The notes beneath the pieces are model-generated. The model was not told the origin of the DNA and made no database searches. It was given only the letters and a program-made list of their open reading frames with translations. The position numbers and the translations under genes are program-made. A DNA stretch of 64,000 nt from Corynebacterium sp. p3-SID1056 (GTDB taxonomy: Bacteria > Actinomycetota > Actinomycetes > Mycobacteriales > Mycobacteriaceae), in the NCBI RefSeq assembly GCF_025152525.1, contig NZ_JALXXL010000010.1, forward strand, positions 26,221 to 90,220, given 5' to 3'. Position 1 is the stretch's first letter, and each line of letters starts with the position of its first letter. This document shows positions 10,405 to 18,052 of the stretch, in pieces.

Positions 10405-11622
10405 TTAGGCCTTCTCAATCACCGCAGCCAGGCCCTGGCCACCGCCGATGCACATGGTCACCAGGGCACGCTTGGCGTCGGTGCGCTGCATCTCGTGGGA
10501 GGCGGTCACCAACATGCGGGCGCCGGTGGCGCCCACGGGGTGGCCGAGCGAGATGCCGGAGCCGACCGGGTTGACGCGCGGGTCGTCCTCGGAGATGCCC
10601 CAGGCGTCCAGCACTGCCAGGGCCTGGGCGGCGAAGGCCTCGTTGAGCTCGATCAGGTCGATGTCGTCGAAGGAGATGCCGAGGCGGGCAAAGAGCTTCT
10701 CGGTCGCGGCGACCGGGCCAATGCCCATCGTCTCCGGGGCTACGCCGGCCACGGCCCAGCCGCGCAGGACGGCAGACGGAGTCAGGCCCAGCTCCTCGGC
10801 CTTCTCGCGGGTGGTCACGATCATGGCGGCGGCACCGTCGTTCTGGCCGGAGGCATTACCTGCGGTCACGGTGGCGTTTTCAAGCTTCTTGCCCATCACG
10901 GGGCGCAGCTTGGCCAGGGACTCGGTGGAGGTGTTCGGGCGGATGTGCTCGTCCTTGTCCACCACGATCGGGTCGCCCTTGCGCTGCGGGACGGACACAG
11001 GCACGATCTCGCCGTCGAACTTGCCTGACTCCTGGGCCGCGGCGGCGCGCTTGTGGGAGTTGACGGCGAGTGTGTCCTGGCGGTCGCGGGCGATGGAGTA
11101 CTCCTCGCGCAGGTTCTCGGCGGTCTCGATCATGCCGCCCGGGATCGGGTGGTGCTTGCCGCCGGCCTGCTCGCGGCCCTCCTGCAGGCGGTCCTTGAAC
11201 TCCAGGTTGCCACCCTTGGCACCCCAACGGATCTTGCCGTCCACCGTGTACTCGGTATTGGACATGGACTCGGCACCGCCGGCGATGATCAGGTCGGCCG
11301 CGCCGGAGGCGATGTGGGCGGCGGCGGTGGCCACTGCCTGCAGGCCGGAGCCGCAGCGGCGGTCGAGCTGCATGCCGGGCACGTCAACGCCCAGCTCCGC
11401 GTCGAGGGCGACCACGCGCCCCAGGGCTGGCGCGGCACCGTTGGGGGAGGCCTGGCCGAGGATGATGTCGTCGATAAGCGAGCCTTCGATGCCTGCCTCC
11501 TTGATCACCTCGGTGACCACAGTTGCGGCGAGTTCCTGGACAGGGACGCCGACGAAGGCGCCGCCGTAGCGGCCGACGGCGGTGCGCTTCGGGTTGCAGA
11601 TGACGATTTCTGGCTGGTTCAT
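10405..11622 (-). CDS. Thiolase (acetyl-CoA acetyltransferase / beta-ketoadipyl-CoA thiolase)
   Basis: A 405-residue thiolase. The acyl-accepting cysteine is in LDRRCGSGLQAV (about residue 91). The C-terminal active site has NEAFAAQALAVLD, SLGHPVGATGAR and CIGGGQGLAAVIE. Expected reactions are acetoacetyl-CoA cleavage/formation or 3-oxoadipyl-CoA to succinyl-CoA plus acetyl-CoA. The neighbouring CoA-transferase pair and pcaD favour the second role (PcaF-like), but the cysteine environment is of the general acetyl-CoA acetyltransferase kind, so no symbol is given. It lies 23 nt after the IclR-type regulator on the same strand. Confidence 0.88.
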   Translation of the reverse strand: MNQPEIVICNPKRTAVGRYGGAFVGVPVQELAATVVTEVIKEAGIEGSLIDDIILGQASPNGAAPALGRVVALDAELGVDVPGMQLDRRCGSGLQAVATAAAHIASGAADLIIAGGAESMSNTEYTVDGKIRWGAKGGNLEFKDRLQEGREQAGGKHHPIPGGMIETAENLREEYSIARDRQDTLAVNSHKRAAAAQESGKFDGEIVPVSVPQRKGDPIVVDKDEHIRPNTSTESLAKLRPVMGKKLENATVTAGNASGQNDGAAAMIVTTREKAEELGLTPSAVLRGWAVAGVAPETMGIGPVAATEKLFARLGISFDDIDLIELNEAFAAQALAVLDAWGISEDDPRVNPVGSGISLGHPVGATGARMLVTASHEMQRTDAKRALVTMCIGGGQGLAAVIEKA

Positions 11623-11645
11623 TGGGATTCCTTCCGTTTTGGGGG

Positions 11646-12413
11646 CTAGATGTGGGTATGGGTGGCCACGAGATCGCGGGTGATTGCCTCGGCGGTGCTG
11701 AGTAGCTGCGGCAAGAGCTCGTCCACGAGCTCCTCGTAGGGGTGCGCCGCTACGTGGGTGGAGACGTTGACCGCGGCGACCGTACTGCCCGTTGCGTCGC
11801 GCACGGGTGCGGCGATCGAGCGAAGTCCCACCTCGAGCTCCTGATCCACCACACACCAGCCGGCGTCTCGGATGTTGCGCAGTGCGCTCCGCAACGTTTC
11901 CGGGTCGGTGATGGTTGACGGCGTGATCGGGTCGATGGGGTCGGCGAGGAGCTCGTCTAGCTGTGCGTCGTCAAGCCCGGCGAGCAGTACGCGGCCCATG
12001 GAGGTGGCGTGCGCCGGGAAGCGGGTGCCGATGGTGATGTTCACGCTCATGATGCGGCTGGCCGCTGAGCGCGCGACGTAGACCACGTCGGTGCCGTCGA
12101 GCACGGACAAGGAGCAAGACTCGTTGAGCGTGCGCGAGAGCGCCTCCAGGTGCGGCTGCGCGATGGCTGGCAAGCCCAGGCTGGAGAGGTAGGCGTAGCC
12201 CAGCTCCAGCATTTTCGGGGTGAGCCAGAACTCGGTGCCGTCGGTCGCGGCGTAGCCCTCGGCGATGAGCGTGTGCAAGAAGCGGCGCGTGGTGGCGCGC
12301 GCGAGCCCGGTTGCGTCGGCAACCTGGGCGAGGGTGCGACGGGGGTGCTCGGCGTCGAAGGCGCGGATCACCGCAAGGCCACGGACCAACGACTGCACGG
12401 TTTGTACTTGCAA
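11646..12413 (-). CDS. IclR-family transcriptional regulator
   Basis: A 255-residue regulator. The N-terminal winged helix has TLAQVADATGLARATTRRFLHTL. The C-terminal IclR ligand-binding domain has GTRFPAHATSMGRVLLAGL and DQELEVGLRSIAAPVRD. The TTG at 12413 is chosen because AAGGAG stands about 5 nt before it and the protein then starts directly with the conserved LVRGLAVIRAF region. It is divergent from the CoA-transferase genes and co-directional with the thiolase gene. That is the usual position of a pathway-specific PcaR-type regulator, which would answer to a beta-ketoadipate-like effector. Confidence 0.9.
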   Translation of the reverse strand: MQVQTVQSLVRGLAVIRAFDAEHPRRTLAQVADATGLARATTRRFLHTLIAEGYAATDGTEFWLTPKMLELGYAYLSSLGLPAIAQPHLEALSRTLNESCSLSVLDGTDVVYVARSAASRIMSVNITIGTRFPAHATSMGRVLLAGLDDAQLDELLADPIDPITPSTITDPETLRSALRNIRDAGWCVVDQELEVGLRSIAAPVRDATGSTVAAVNVSTHVAAHPYEELVDELLPQLLSTAEAITRDLVATHTHI

Positions 12414-12511
12414 CGAGTCTCCTTTTCGCAGTTCAGAGGCGGTTTTTTATGCCATGTTGTGGAGCACATTGGGGCTGTGATGTGCGCCGTGTCCCACTGT
12501 ACTCCAAAAAT

Positions 12512-12526
12512 GTTCGCTTTGAGAAC
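12512..12526. promoter_or_regulatory. Inverted repeat GTTC-N7-GAAC in the regulator/CoA-transferase divergent region
   Basis: The 150-nt gap between the IclR-type gene and the CoA-transferase gene contains GTTCGCTTTGAGAAC, an interrupted palindrome 38 nt before the CoA-transferase start. Its position fits an operator or promoter-overlapping site for the divergent IclR-family regulator. Binding is inferred only. Confidence 0.35.
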
Positions 12527-12563
12527 CCTTGTGCAGTCATCGAACGCTCGCTAGGGTGGAGTC

Positions 12564-13307
12564 ATGCTGAACAAAGTTGTGACATCCATCGACGAGGCGG
12601 TAGCCGACATCGGTGACGGCGCCTCAATCGCCGTCGGCGGCTTCGGTCTCGTCGGCATCCCTGCCCGTCTCATCGACGCGCTGCGCAAGCAGGGCGCAGG
12701 TGAGTTGACCATCATCTCCAACAACCTCGGGACCGACGGTTTCGGCCTTGGTCTGCTGCTTCAAGATGGCAAGATCGCCCGCTCGATCGGCTCCTACCTG
12801 GGGACGAATAAGGAGTACGCGCGCCAGTACCTCGAGGGCGAGCTCACTGTCGAGTTCACCCCGCAGGGCACTCTCGCCGAGCGTATGCGCGCCGGCGGCG
12901 CTGGCGTTCCGGCCTTCTACACCAAGGCCGGCGTGGGTACCCCGCTGGCCAGCGGCGAGATTCCGGTGCGCTACAACCCGGACGGCACGATCGCTGAATA
13001 CTCCAAGCCGAAAGAAATTCGCGAGTTTAACGGCGAGCAGTACGTGCTGGAAGAGGCGTTGACCCCGGACTTTGCCTTCGTGCACGCGCACAAGGCGGAC
13101 CGTTACGGCAACCTCGTCTTTAACAAGACAGCGCGCAACTTCAACCCCGACGTCGCCGCCTGCGGCAAGACCACCATCGTGCAGGCAGAAGAAGTTGTGG
13201 ACACTATTGACCCGGCAGAGGTGGACCTGCCCGGCATCTATGTTGACCGCGTTGTGGAGGTCGGCCCGCAAGAAACAGGCATTGAGTTTAGGACGGTGAG
13301 CAAGTAA
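12564..13307 (+). CDS. pcaI: 3-oxoacid / 3-oxoadipate CoA-transferase subunit A
   Basis: The 247-residue alpha subunit of a family I CoA-transferase, which moves CoA from succinyl-CoA to a 3-oxoacid. Family marks are the N-terminal GASIAVGGFGLVGIPARLI (the GxGGF CoA-loop), NNLGTDGFGLGLLL, YLGTNKEYARQYLEGELTVE and PQGTLAERMRAGGAGVPAFY. The partner subunit starts right after the stop codon. The match to actinobacterial PcaI/ScoA proteins is strong. The choice between 3-oxoadipate and acetoacetate as substrate rests on the nearby pcaD and is not certain. Confidence 0.88.
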   Translation: MLNKVVTSIDEAVADIGDGASIAVGGFGLVGIPARLIDALRKQGAGELTIISNNLGTDGFGLGLLLQDGKIARSIGSYLGTNKEYARQYLEGELTVEFTPQGTLAERMRAGGAGVPAFYTKAGVGTPLASGEIPVRYNPDGTIAEYSKPKEIREFNGEQYVLEEALTPDFAFVHAHKADRYGNLVFNKTARNFNPDVAACGKTTIVQAEEVVDTIDPAEVDLPGIYVDRVVEVGPQETGIEFRTVSK

Positions 13308-13946
13308 ATGAGCTGGAACCGCGAAGAAATGGCGGCTCGCGCAGCGAAGGAACTGCGCGATGGTCAGTACGTCAACCTGGGTATCGGCATGCCCACCCTT
13401 ATCCCGGGATTTCTGCCCGAGGGGATCGAAGTTGTCCTGCACTCCGAAAATGGCATTCTCGGCGTCGGTGCCTACCCGCACGAGGACGAGGTGGACCCAG
13501 AGCTGATTAACGCCGGCAAGGAGACCATTACGGTGGCTAACGGTGGCTCCTTCTTCTCATCTTCCGATTCTTTCGGCATGATACGTTCCCGCGCGATCGA
13601 CGTTGCAGTCCTCGGCGCGATGGAGGTCTCCCAGCACGGTGACCTGGCGAACTGGATGATCCCGGGCAAGATGGTCAAGGGCATGGGCGGCGCGATGGAC
13701 TTGGTCCACGGTGCCAAGGAAATCATCCTGCTCATGGAGCACACCACCAAAAAGGGCGCATCCAAGGTGCTCGAAGAGTGCCGCCTGCCGCTGACCGGTG
13801 CGAAGTGCGTCGACCTGATCATTACCAACCTTGCGGTATTCAAGGTTGATCCGATGCAGGGGCTCACCCTGATCGAGGTCGCGCCGGGCGAGACCGTCGA
13901 GTCGGTCCGTGAGGTGACTGAGGCTCCTTTCGAAGTTGCCGTGTAA
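13308..13946 (+). CDS. pcaJ: 3-oxoacid / 3-oxoadipate CoA-transferase subunit B
   Basis: The 212-residue beta subunit. The catalytic glutamate is in [13 protein letters not shown] (about residue 48), preceded by the [13 protein letters not shown] loop. Later come [15 protein letters not shown] and [12 protein letters not shown]. The ATG abuts the stop of subunit A, so the two are translationally coupled. Divergent from an IclR-type regulator. A strong terminator follows. Confidence 0.9.
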   Translation: MSWNREEMAARAAKELRDGQYVNLGIGMPTLIPGFLPEGIEVVLHSENGILGVGAYPHEDEVDPELINAGKETITVANGGSFFSSSDSFGMIRSRAIDVAVLGAMEVSQHGDLANWMIPGKMVKGMGGAMDLVHGAKEIILLMEHTTKKGASKVLEECRLPLTGAKCVDLIITNLAVFKVDPMQGLTLIEVAPGETVESVREVTEAPFEVAV

Positions 13947-13974
13947 CTACGACCTTAAGGGCCCGCAATTTTCG

Positions 13975-14025
13975 ACGCCCCGCCAACCGCGTTTCTCGTG
14001 GTCGGCGGGGCGTTCTGTTGTTTTC
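13975..14025 (+). terminator. Rho-independent terminator after the CoA-transferase operon
   Basis: ACGCCCCGCC pairs with GGCGGGGCGT across a ~23-nt loop that adds further pairs, followed by TTCTGTTGTTTTC. It separates the CoA-transferase operon from the peptide gene downstream. Confidence 0.75.
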
Positions 14026-14050
14026 TCCGATAGTAGGCTTGGCACAATGC

Positions 14051-14094
14051 TTGACAATGACCAACTAATTCCCTATGGTTAACACAAAGTTAAC
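14051..14094 (+). promoter_or_regulatory. Consensus promoter with 11-bp-period direct repeat ahead of the 27-residue peptide gene
   Basis: TTGACA (14051-14056) and TATGGT (14074-14079) are 17 nt apart, a near-ideal housekeeping sigma promoter. Overlapping the -10 are two GTTAAC half-sites (14078-14083 and 14089-14094), 11 nt apart, the spacing used by OmpR/PhoB-type response regulators such as MtrA. A similar pair of GTAAC half-sites with the same period lies before cmytB (20911-20926). The regulator is an inference. Confidence 0.55.
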
Positions 14095-14121
14095 AACAGG
14101 CGAATTGAAAGGAGAAGTGCA

Positions 14122-14205
14122 ATGAAGTTCTGGAAGATCTTCCTGACCCACGAGACCAACACTGTTCTCCGTGCGATCGCAGCGGCCAGCCGTAGCGCCC
14201 ACTAG
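14122..14205 (+). CDS. 27-residue peptide gene with its own promoter and strong ribosome site
   Basis: A short open frame begins MKFWKIFLTH and ends AAASRSAH. AAAGGAG stands 7 nt before the ATG, and a clear -35/-10 pair lies ~45-70 nt upstream. The peptide has an amphipathic, basic/aromatic N-terminal half (KFWKIFL). It has no relatives that I recognise. The combination of isolated promoter, direct-repeat operator, SD and a terminator upstream supports a real small gene. It could be a membrane-active or regulatory peptide, or a small wall-associated protein. Confidence 0.55.
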   Translation: MKFWKIFLTHETNTVLRAIAAASRSAH

Positions 14206-14211
14206 CGCCAG

Positions 14212-14458
14212 CTAGTACGCCACGGCGTCCGTCACGTTCGGGTGGTCGGCCAGGGGGGTGACCTTAATCTTCATGTAGGGGTACATGGGGAACCCGGAGA
14301 GCACGGCGTGCAACTCATCGTTGTCGCGGACGTCGTAAATGGAGTAATTGGAGTACTCGCCAACTACCCGCCAGATACCTTTCATGGTGCCCTGGCGCTG
14401 GAGGTTGCCCGAGTACTCCTTTTCTTGTGCCTGGAAGCCGGCGACCCGCTCCCCGGCC
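14212..14458 (-). pseudogene. catC: catC (muconolactone isomerase) remnant, 5' end lost
   Basis: The frame encodes ERVAGFQAQEKEYSGNLQRQ, then GIWRVVGEYSNYSIYDVRDN and FPMYPYMKIKVTPLADHP, which is the body and C-terminus of a muconolactone delta-isomerase (family about 90-96 residues). The first ~20 residues are missing. Upstream of about 14452-14458 the sequence changes to an antisense catB tail. An in-frame GTG at 14532, just after the pcaD stop, could still give a chimeric 106-residue product, but its N-terminus would be unrelated to CatC. Scored as a relic. Confidence 0.7.
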
Positions 14459-14542
14459 GACGGCGTAGTGCGCGTACCCGAGGGCCCGGGGCTCGGCCTC
14501 GAGCCGGACTGGGACAAGGTCGAGCACTTCACACGCCAGTAG
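14459..14542 (+). pseudogene. catB: catB (muconate cycloisomerase) C-terminal remnant
   Basis: The plus-strand frame reads DGVVRVPEGPGLGLEPDW followed by DKVEHFTRQ and a stop. This is the typical C-terminal tail of enolase-superfamily muconate cycloisomerases (the VPxGPGLGxExD pattern). Nothing of the rest of the enzyme is present. It abuts the 5'-truncated catC relic tail-inward and in the opposite orientation, so an inversion/deletion removed most of a cat operon. Confidence 0.6.
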
Positions 14543-15313
14543 CTAGGCAGAGAGGAAGGTGCGCAGCGCGCGGGTGACCTCTTCGGGCACCTCCACGGTG
14601 GGCACGTGGCCGCCGGAGCTGAGCGTGATGGACTCCGCCTCGCCGCCAACCTGCTCCGCAATGGCGTGCACGACCTCGGGTGGTGTGGAGGGGTCCACCG
14701 CGCCGGAAATGGTGAGCACCGGCACGGTGATGTTGCGCAGCTCATCGGTGTAGTCCCACTTGCCCAGCGCGTCGGCACCGGCGGCGTAACCTTCGCCGCG
14801 GGTGGACAGGATCATCCTGGTCAGCGCGTCGGTAAGCGCGGGGTGCGTGGCGCGATACTCGGGGGTGAGCCACAGCTCGATTGCGCTGCGCGCGCGGGTT
14901 TTCATGCCTTCGGCGCGCGTCTCCTCCGCGCGCGGTGCCCACTTATCCGGACCGCCGAAGTAGGAGGCGGTGCACATGAATACAGCCTTGGTCACGCGCC
15001 CGCTGGTGGCCGTGAGGTATTGCGCGATCGCTCCGCCGAGGGAAAGCCCGACGATGTCGAACTCATCGACCCCGAGCGCGTCGAGGGTGTCGAGCACGTT
15101 GTTGGCCAGGTCGTTGATCGTGGTCTCGCCCGGCAGCGCTTGCGGGTCGGGGGACTGGCCGTGGCCGGGGTGGTCGATGGCGATGACGCGGAAGTCCTTG
15201 GAGAGCGAATCCAGCTGTGGCAGCCACATATCGGTGGTCGAGGCAATCGAGCCGAGGAACACCACGGGCTGGGCGTCGCGGGGGCCAAAGTCTACGGAGT
15301 GCAAAATCGTCAT
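14543..15313 (-). CDS. pcaD: 3-oxoadipate enol-lactonase (alpha/beta hydrolase)
   Basis: A 256-residue hydrolase that opens 3-oxoadipate enol-lactone to 3-oxoadipate. The fold shows the oxyanion region VVFLGSIASTTDMWLPQLD, IDHPGHGQSPDP, the nucleophile elbow IVGLSLGGAIAQ, the acid in SGAVDPSTPPEV and the histidine in SSGGHVPTVEVPEEV. The length and the ASTTDMW variant fit actinobacterial PcaD. It sits beside CoA-transferase and thiolase genes of the same pathway and beside cat relics. A general esterase role cannot be excluded. Confidence 0.82.
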   Translation of the reverse strand: MTILHSVDFGPRDAQPVVFLGSIASTTDMWLPQLDSLSKDFRVIAIDHPGHGQSPDPQALPGETTINDLANNVLDTLDALGVDEFDIVGLSLGGAIAQYLTATSGRVTKAVFMCTASYFGGPDKWAPRAEETRAEGMKTRARSAIELWLTPEYRATHPALTDALTRMILSTRGEGYAAGADALGKWDYTDELRNITVPVLTISGAVDPSTPPEVVHAIAEQVGGEAESITLSSGGHVPTVEVPEEVTRALRTFLSA

Positions 15314-15415
15314 GCGGACAGTCTAGTGGCCTGCGCTACGCCTTGGGTTTTTCCGGAGGGAAGGACAGCTGCTCACCCGCGGCAGCTGTGGCATGAGGCA
15401 CCTCGTTTTTACTCG

Positions 15416-15442
15416 TTACTATTCTTACTACTGTTACTATTC
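15416..15442. repeat. Three tandem 9-bp repeats (TTACTnnnn) upstream of glfT2 and pcaD
   Basis: TTACTATTC, TTACTACTG and TTACTATTC follow each other without gaps in an AT-rich patch inside the 275-nt gap between pcaD and glfT2. The patch is 103 nt upstream of pcaD and about 150 nt upstream of glfT2. It may be part of a promoter or a binding array. No further gene is visible in 15314-15588. Confidence 0.6.
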
Positions 15443-15588
15443 CGGCGCTGCGCAACCGGTCCTGCATCCCCACCCGAAATCCCCGCCGCCGCGCGAGCCG
15501 CACGAGGCAATTGGGCCTCAAGCCATTACGCTGGGGTGGAACTGTCTGAACAATGCATCCAGTACACCGACATTGGAAGTGAGACCTC

Positions 15589-17535
15589 TTGGATACGCAG
15601 ATTGCCGTGGAGACACTGGCGCGCGTGCTCATGCCGCGCAAGGGGGAGCCGCACGACGTGCGCTCGCTCTACCTGATCGAAGCGGAGCAGAATAAGCAGC
15701 GCCTGCGGTGGGCTGACCGGACGAGCCTGACGGTGCCGGAGGGCCAGGAGGTCAGCTTCGAGACGTACTTCAACGCTTTCCCGGCCTCCTATTGGCGCCG
15801 CTGGTCCCAGCTGGACCGCGTGGTGCTCGCCATGGATGTCCAGGGTGCGGCCACCATCTCGCTGTATCGCTCCAAGCACGACGGTGTGCGCATCAGCGTA
15901 AAGAACGTCGAGGTCGCCGACGAGCACGTCGAGATCCCGCTGGAGTTGAAGAACTTCGAGGACGGCGGCTGGCTCTGGTTCGACGTGACCGCGGAGACCG
16001 AGACCACCATCACGAACGCAGCGTGGTGCGCCGATCGCGCGCCGGAGGCACAAAAGCTTCACGACGGCACGTCGCTGCCACCCCAGCCCAAGCAGGTCGC
16101 CGTGGGCATCCCCACCTTCAACCGCCCGCGCGATGCCGTCAACGCCCTGCATGCGCTGGCCGAGGACCCGGAGGTCGAGGCGCACATCAGCCACGTGCTC
16201 ATGCCGGACCAGGGCAACCAGCACCCGGCCGACGAGCCGGACTTTGCCGAGGCGAAGGCGGCGCTGGGCGAGAAGCTGCGCATCTTCTCCCAGGGCAACC
16301 TGGGTGGCTCGGGTGGCTACAGCCGCATCATGTACGAGGGGCTGAATAATACGGACGCCCCGTACATCCTCTACATGGACGACGACATCGCGATCGAGCC
16401 GGATTCCATCCTGCGCGCGGTGCAGGCGGCCCGTTTCGCGCGTACCCCGATCCTGGTCGGCGGCCAGATGCTCAACCTGCAGGACCGGGCGCAGCTGCGC
16501 ACCACGGGTGAGGCCGTGGACCGCGCCACCTTCATGTGGGGCGCGGCCGAGCACGCGGTCTACGATCACGACTTTTCCAAGTACCCGCTCGGCTACGTCG
16601 GCACCGAGCAGGAGGAACTCGACCCGAAGCAGACCACCTCGCGCGCGCTGCACCGCCGCGTGGATGTGGACTACAACGGCTGGTGGATGAACCTCTTCCC
16701 CCGCGCCGTGGCCGAGCAGCTCGGCCTGCCGCTGCCCCTGTTTATCAAGTGGGACGACACCGAGTACGCGCTGCGCGCCAAGGAGGCCGGCTACCCCACG
16801 GTCACGTGGCCGGGCGTGGCGATCTGGCACATGGCCTGGGCGGATAAGGACGACGCGATTGACTGGCAGGCGTACTTCCACCTGCGCAACCGCCTCATCG
16901 TCGCCGCGATGTACGGACCGGACGCCGCTGACGGCATTTTGCGCAACATGCTGAAGTCCACCTACAAGCACATCATGTGCATGGAGTACTCCACCATGGC
17001 CATCCAGGTCGAGGCGATGAAAGACTTCCTGCAAGGCCCGGACCAGCTCTTCGATGTCTTGGAGTCCTCCCTGCCGCGCATCCAGAAGATTCGCCAACAG
17101 TACCCGGACGCCAAGGTCGTCGCCTCCGCCTCCGAGCTGCCCGCGCCCACCGGCGCGCCGGGCGTGCCGACCAAGAACATCGGCGGCCGCCTGGCCAAGG
17201 TGAAGAAGCTGCCGTGGGCGTTCAAGGCGCTGCGCCACCAGCTGCGCGCCGAGGACCGCGCGCACTGGGACGCCCCGCAGCTCAACCTCACCGCCGAGGA
17301 GGCCCGCTGGTACACGCTGGCGCGCGTCGATTCGGCCACCGTCTCTACCGCTGGTGGGACCGGTGTGGCCTTCCGCAAGCGCGACAAGGCCGTAAGCGAC
17401 GCTCTGCTCAAGGAGACCAAGGAGCTGCAGGCGAAGATTAAGCAGCGTTGGCCTGAGCTGCAGAAGGAGTACCGCGCGGCGCTACCGCGGCTGACCAGCC
17501 ACGAGGAGTGGGGGAAGATCTTCGATGCCCAATAG
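15589..17535 (+). CDS. glfT2: Galactofuranosyltransferase GlfT2
   Basis: A bifunctional GT2-family transferase that lengthens the galactan with alternating beta-(1,5)/(1,6) galactofuranose from UDP-Galf at the inner membrane face. At 648 residues it is close to the mycobacterial ~637. An N-terminal beta-sandwich (FNAFPASYWRRWSQL, FEDGGWLWFDVTAET) precedes the catalytic domain with AVGIPTFNRPRDAVNAL, NLGGSGGYSRIMYEGL, the metal-binding YMDDDIAIEPDS (Asp264-266) and FIKWDDTEYALRAKEAGYP with WHMAWADKDDAIDWQAYF. The TTG at 15589 gives an N-terminus the same length as the mycobacterial protein. It heads an operon with the phosphatase, ubiA and aftB genes. Confidence 0.96.
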   Translation: MDTQIAVETLARVLMPRKGEPHDVRSLYLIEAEQNKQRLRWADRTSLTVPEGQEVSFETYFNAFPASYWRRWSQLDRVVLAMDVQGAATISLYRSKHDGVRISVKNVEVADEHVEIPLELKNFEDGGWLWFDVTAETETTITNAAWCADRAPEAQKLHDGTSLPPQPKQVAVGIPTFNRPRDAVNALHALAEDPEVEAHISHVLMPDQGNQHPADEPDFAEAKAALGEKLRIFSQGNLGGSGGYSRIMYEGLNNTDAPYILYMDDDIAIEPDSILRAVQAARFARTPILVGGQMLNLQDRAQLRTTGEAVDRATFMWGAAEHAVYDHDFSKYPLGYVGTEQEELDPKQTTSRALHRRVDVDYNGWWMNLFPRAVAEQLGLPLPLFIKWDDTEYALRAKEAGYPTVTWPGVAIWHMAWADKDDAIDWQAYFHLRNRLIVAAMYGPDAADGILRNMLKSTYKHIMCMEYSTMAIQVEAMKDFLQGPDQLFDVLESSLPRIQKIRQQYPDAKVVASASELPAPTGAPGVPTKNIGGRLAKVKKLPWAFKALRHQLRAEDRAHWDAPQLNLTAEEARWYTLARVDSATVSTAGGTGVAFRKRDKAVSDALLKETKELQAKIKQRWPELQKEYRAALPRLTSHEEWGKIFDAQ

Positions 17536-18052
17536 TCCTTTTCCAGCACTCGATACCCGCGAGGCAAACGCGCTTATCGCCCTGCAGGATCGCGCCTTTT
17601 CCCCGGCCACCGTCACCGCGGCCCGCACGCTGAGCTACTTCGGCGAGCACGACTTGGGCTGGTGCGGTGTGGCTGCGGTGGGCGCGGCGTCGACAAGCAA
17701 GAATCGGCGCAAGTGGCTGGCGCTTGGCGTTGGCACGTTCTGTGCGCACGCGGCGAGCGTGGTGCTCAAGCGCATTGTGCGCCGGCCGCGCCCGCACGAC
17801 GCGCGGGTCAAGATCGGGGTGAGAACGCCCTCGCAGCTGTCCTTTCCTTCTTCGCACGCCACCAACACGGCAGCGGCGGCGGTGCACCTGGCGGATATTA
17901 CGGGGAAGAAGTGGCCGTGGTTGCTCGTGCCGGTGATGATGTGTTCGCGTAACGTGCTCGGGGTGCATTACCCTACGGACACGCTGGCGGGTGCCGCGCT
18001 TGGTGCGGCTGTGGCCAGGGTGGTAGTTGAGGCGGAAAGGAAGACTCGATGA
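17525..18052 (+). CDS. PAP2-type phosphatase, decaprenylphosphoryl-5-phosphoribose phosphatase-like
   Basis: A 175-residue membrane phosphatase. The three PAP2 signature blocks are VLKRIVRRPRPHD, FPSSHATNTAAA and CSRNVLGVHYPTDTLAGA. In mycobacteria the gene between glfT2 and ubiA (Rv3807c) is assigned to dephosphorylation of decaprenylphosphoryl-5-phosphoribose, a step toward the arabinose donor DPA. The same position here supports that role. The start overlaps the end of glfT2 by 11 nt and the end overlaps ubiA by 4 nt. Confidence 0.88.
   Translation: MPNSPFPALDTREANALIALQDRAFSPATVTAARTLSYFGEHDLGWCGVAAVGAASTSKNRRKWLALGVGTFCAHAASVVLKRIVRRPRPHDARVKIGVRTPSQLSFPSSHATNTAAAAVHLADITGKKWPWLLVPVMMCSRNVLGVHYPTDTLAGAALGAAVARVVVEAERKTR

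Noticed and set aside
14212..14532. Intact muconolactone isomerase gene from GTG 14532
   Set aside because: The first ~25 codons are antisense to a catB tail and do not resemble CatC; treated as a relic.
15526..17265. 579-codon frame antisense to glfT2
   Set aside because: Shadow of glfT2 in high-GC DNA; no start signal or domain.
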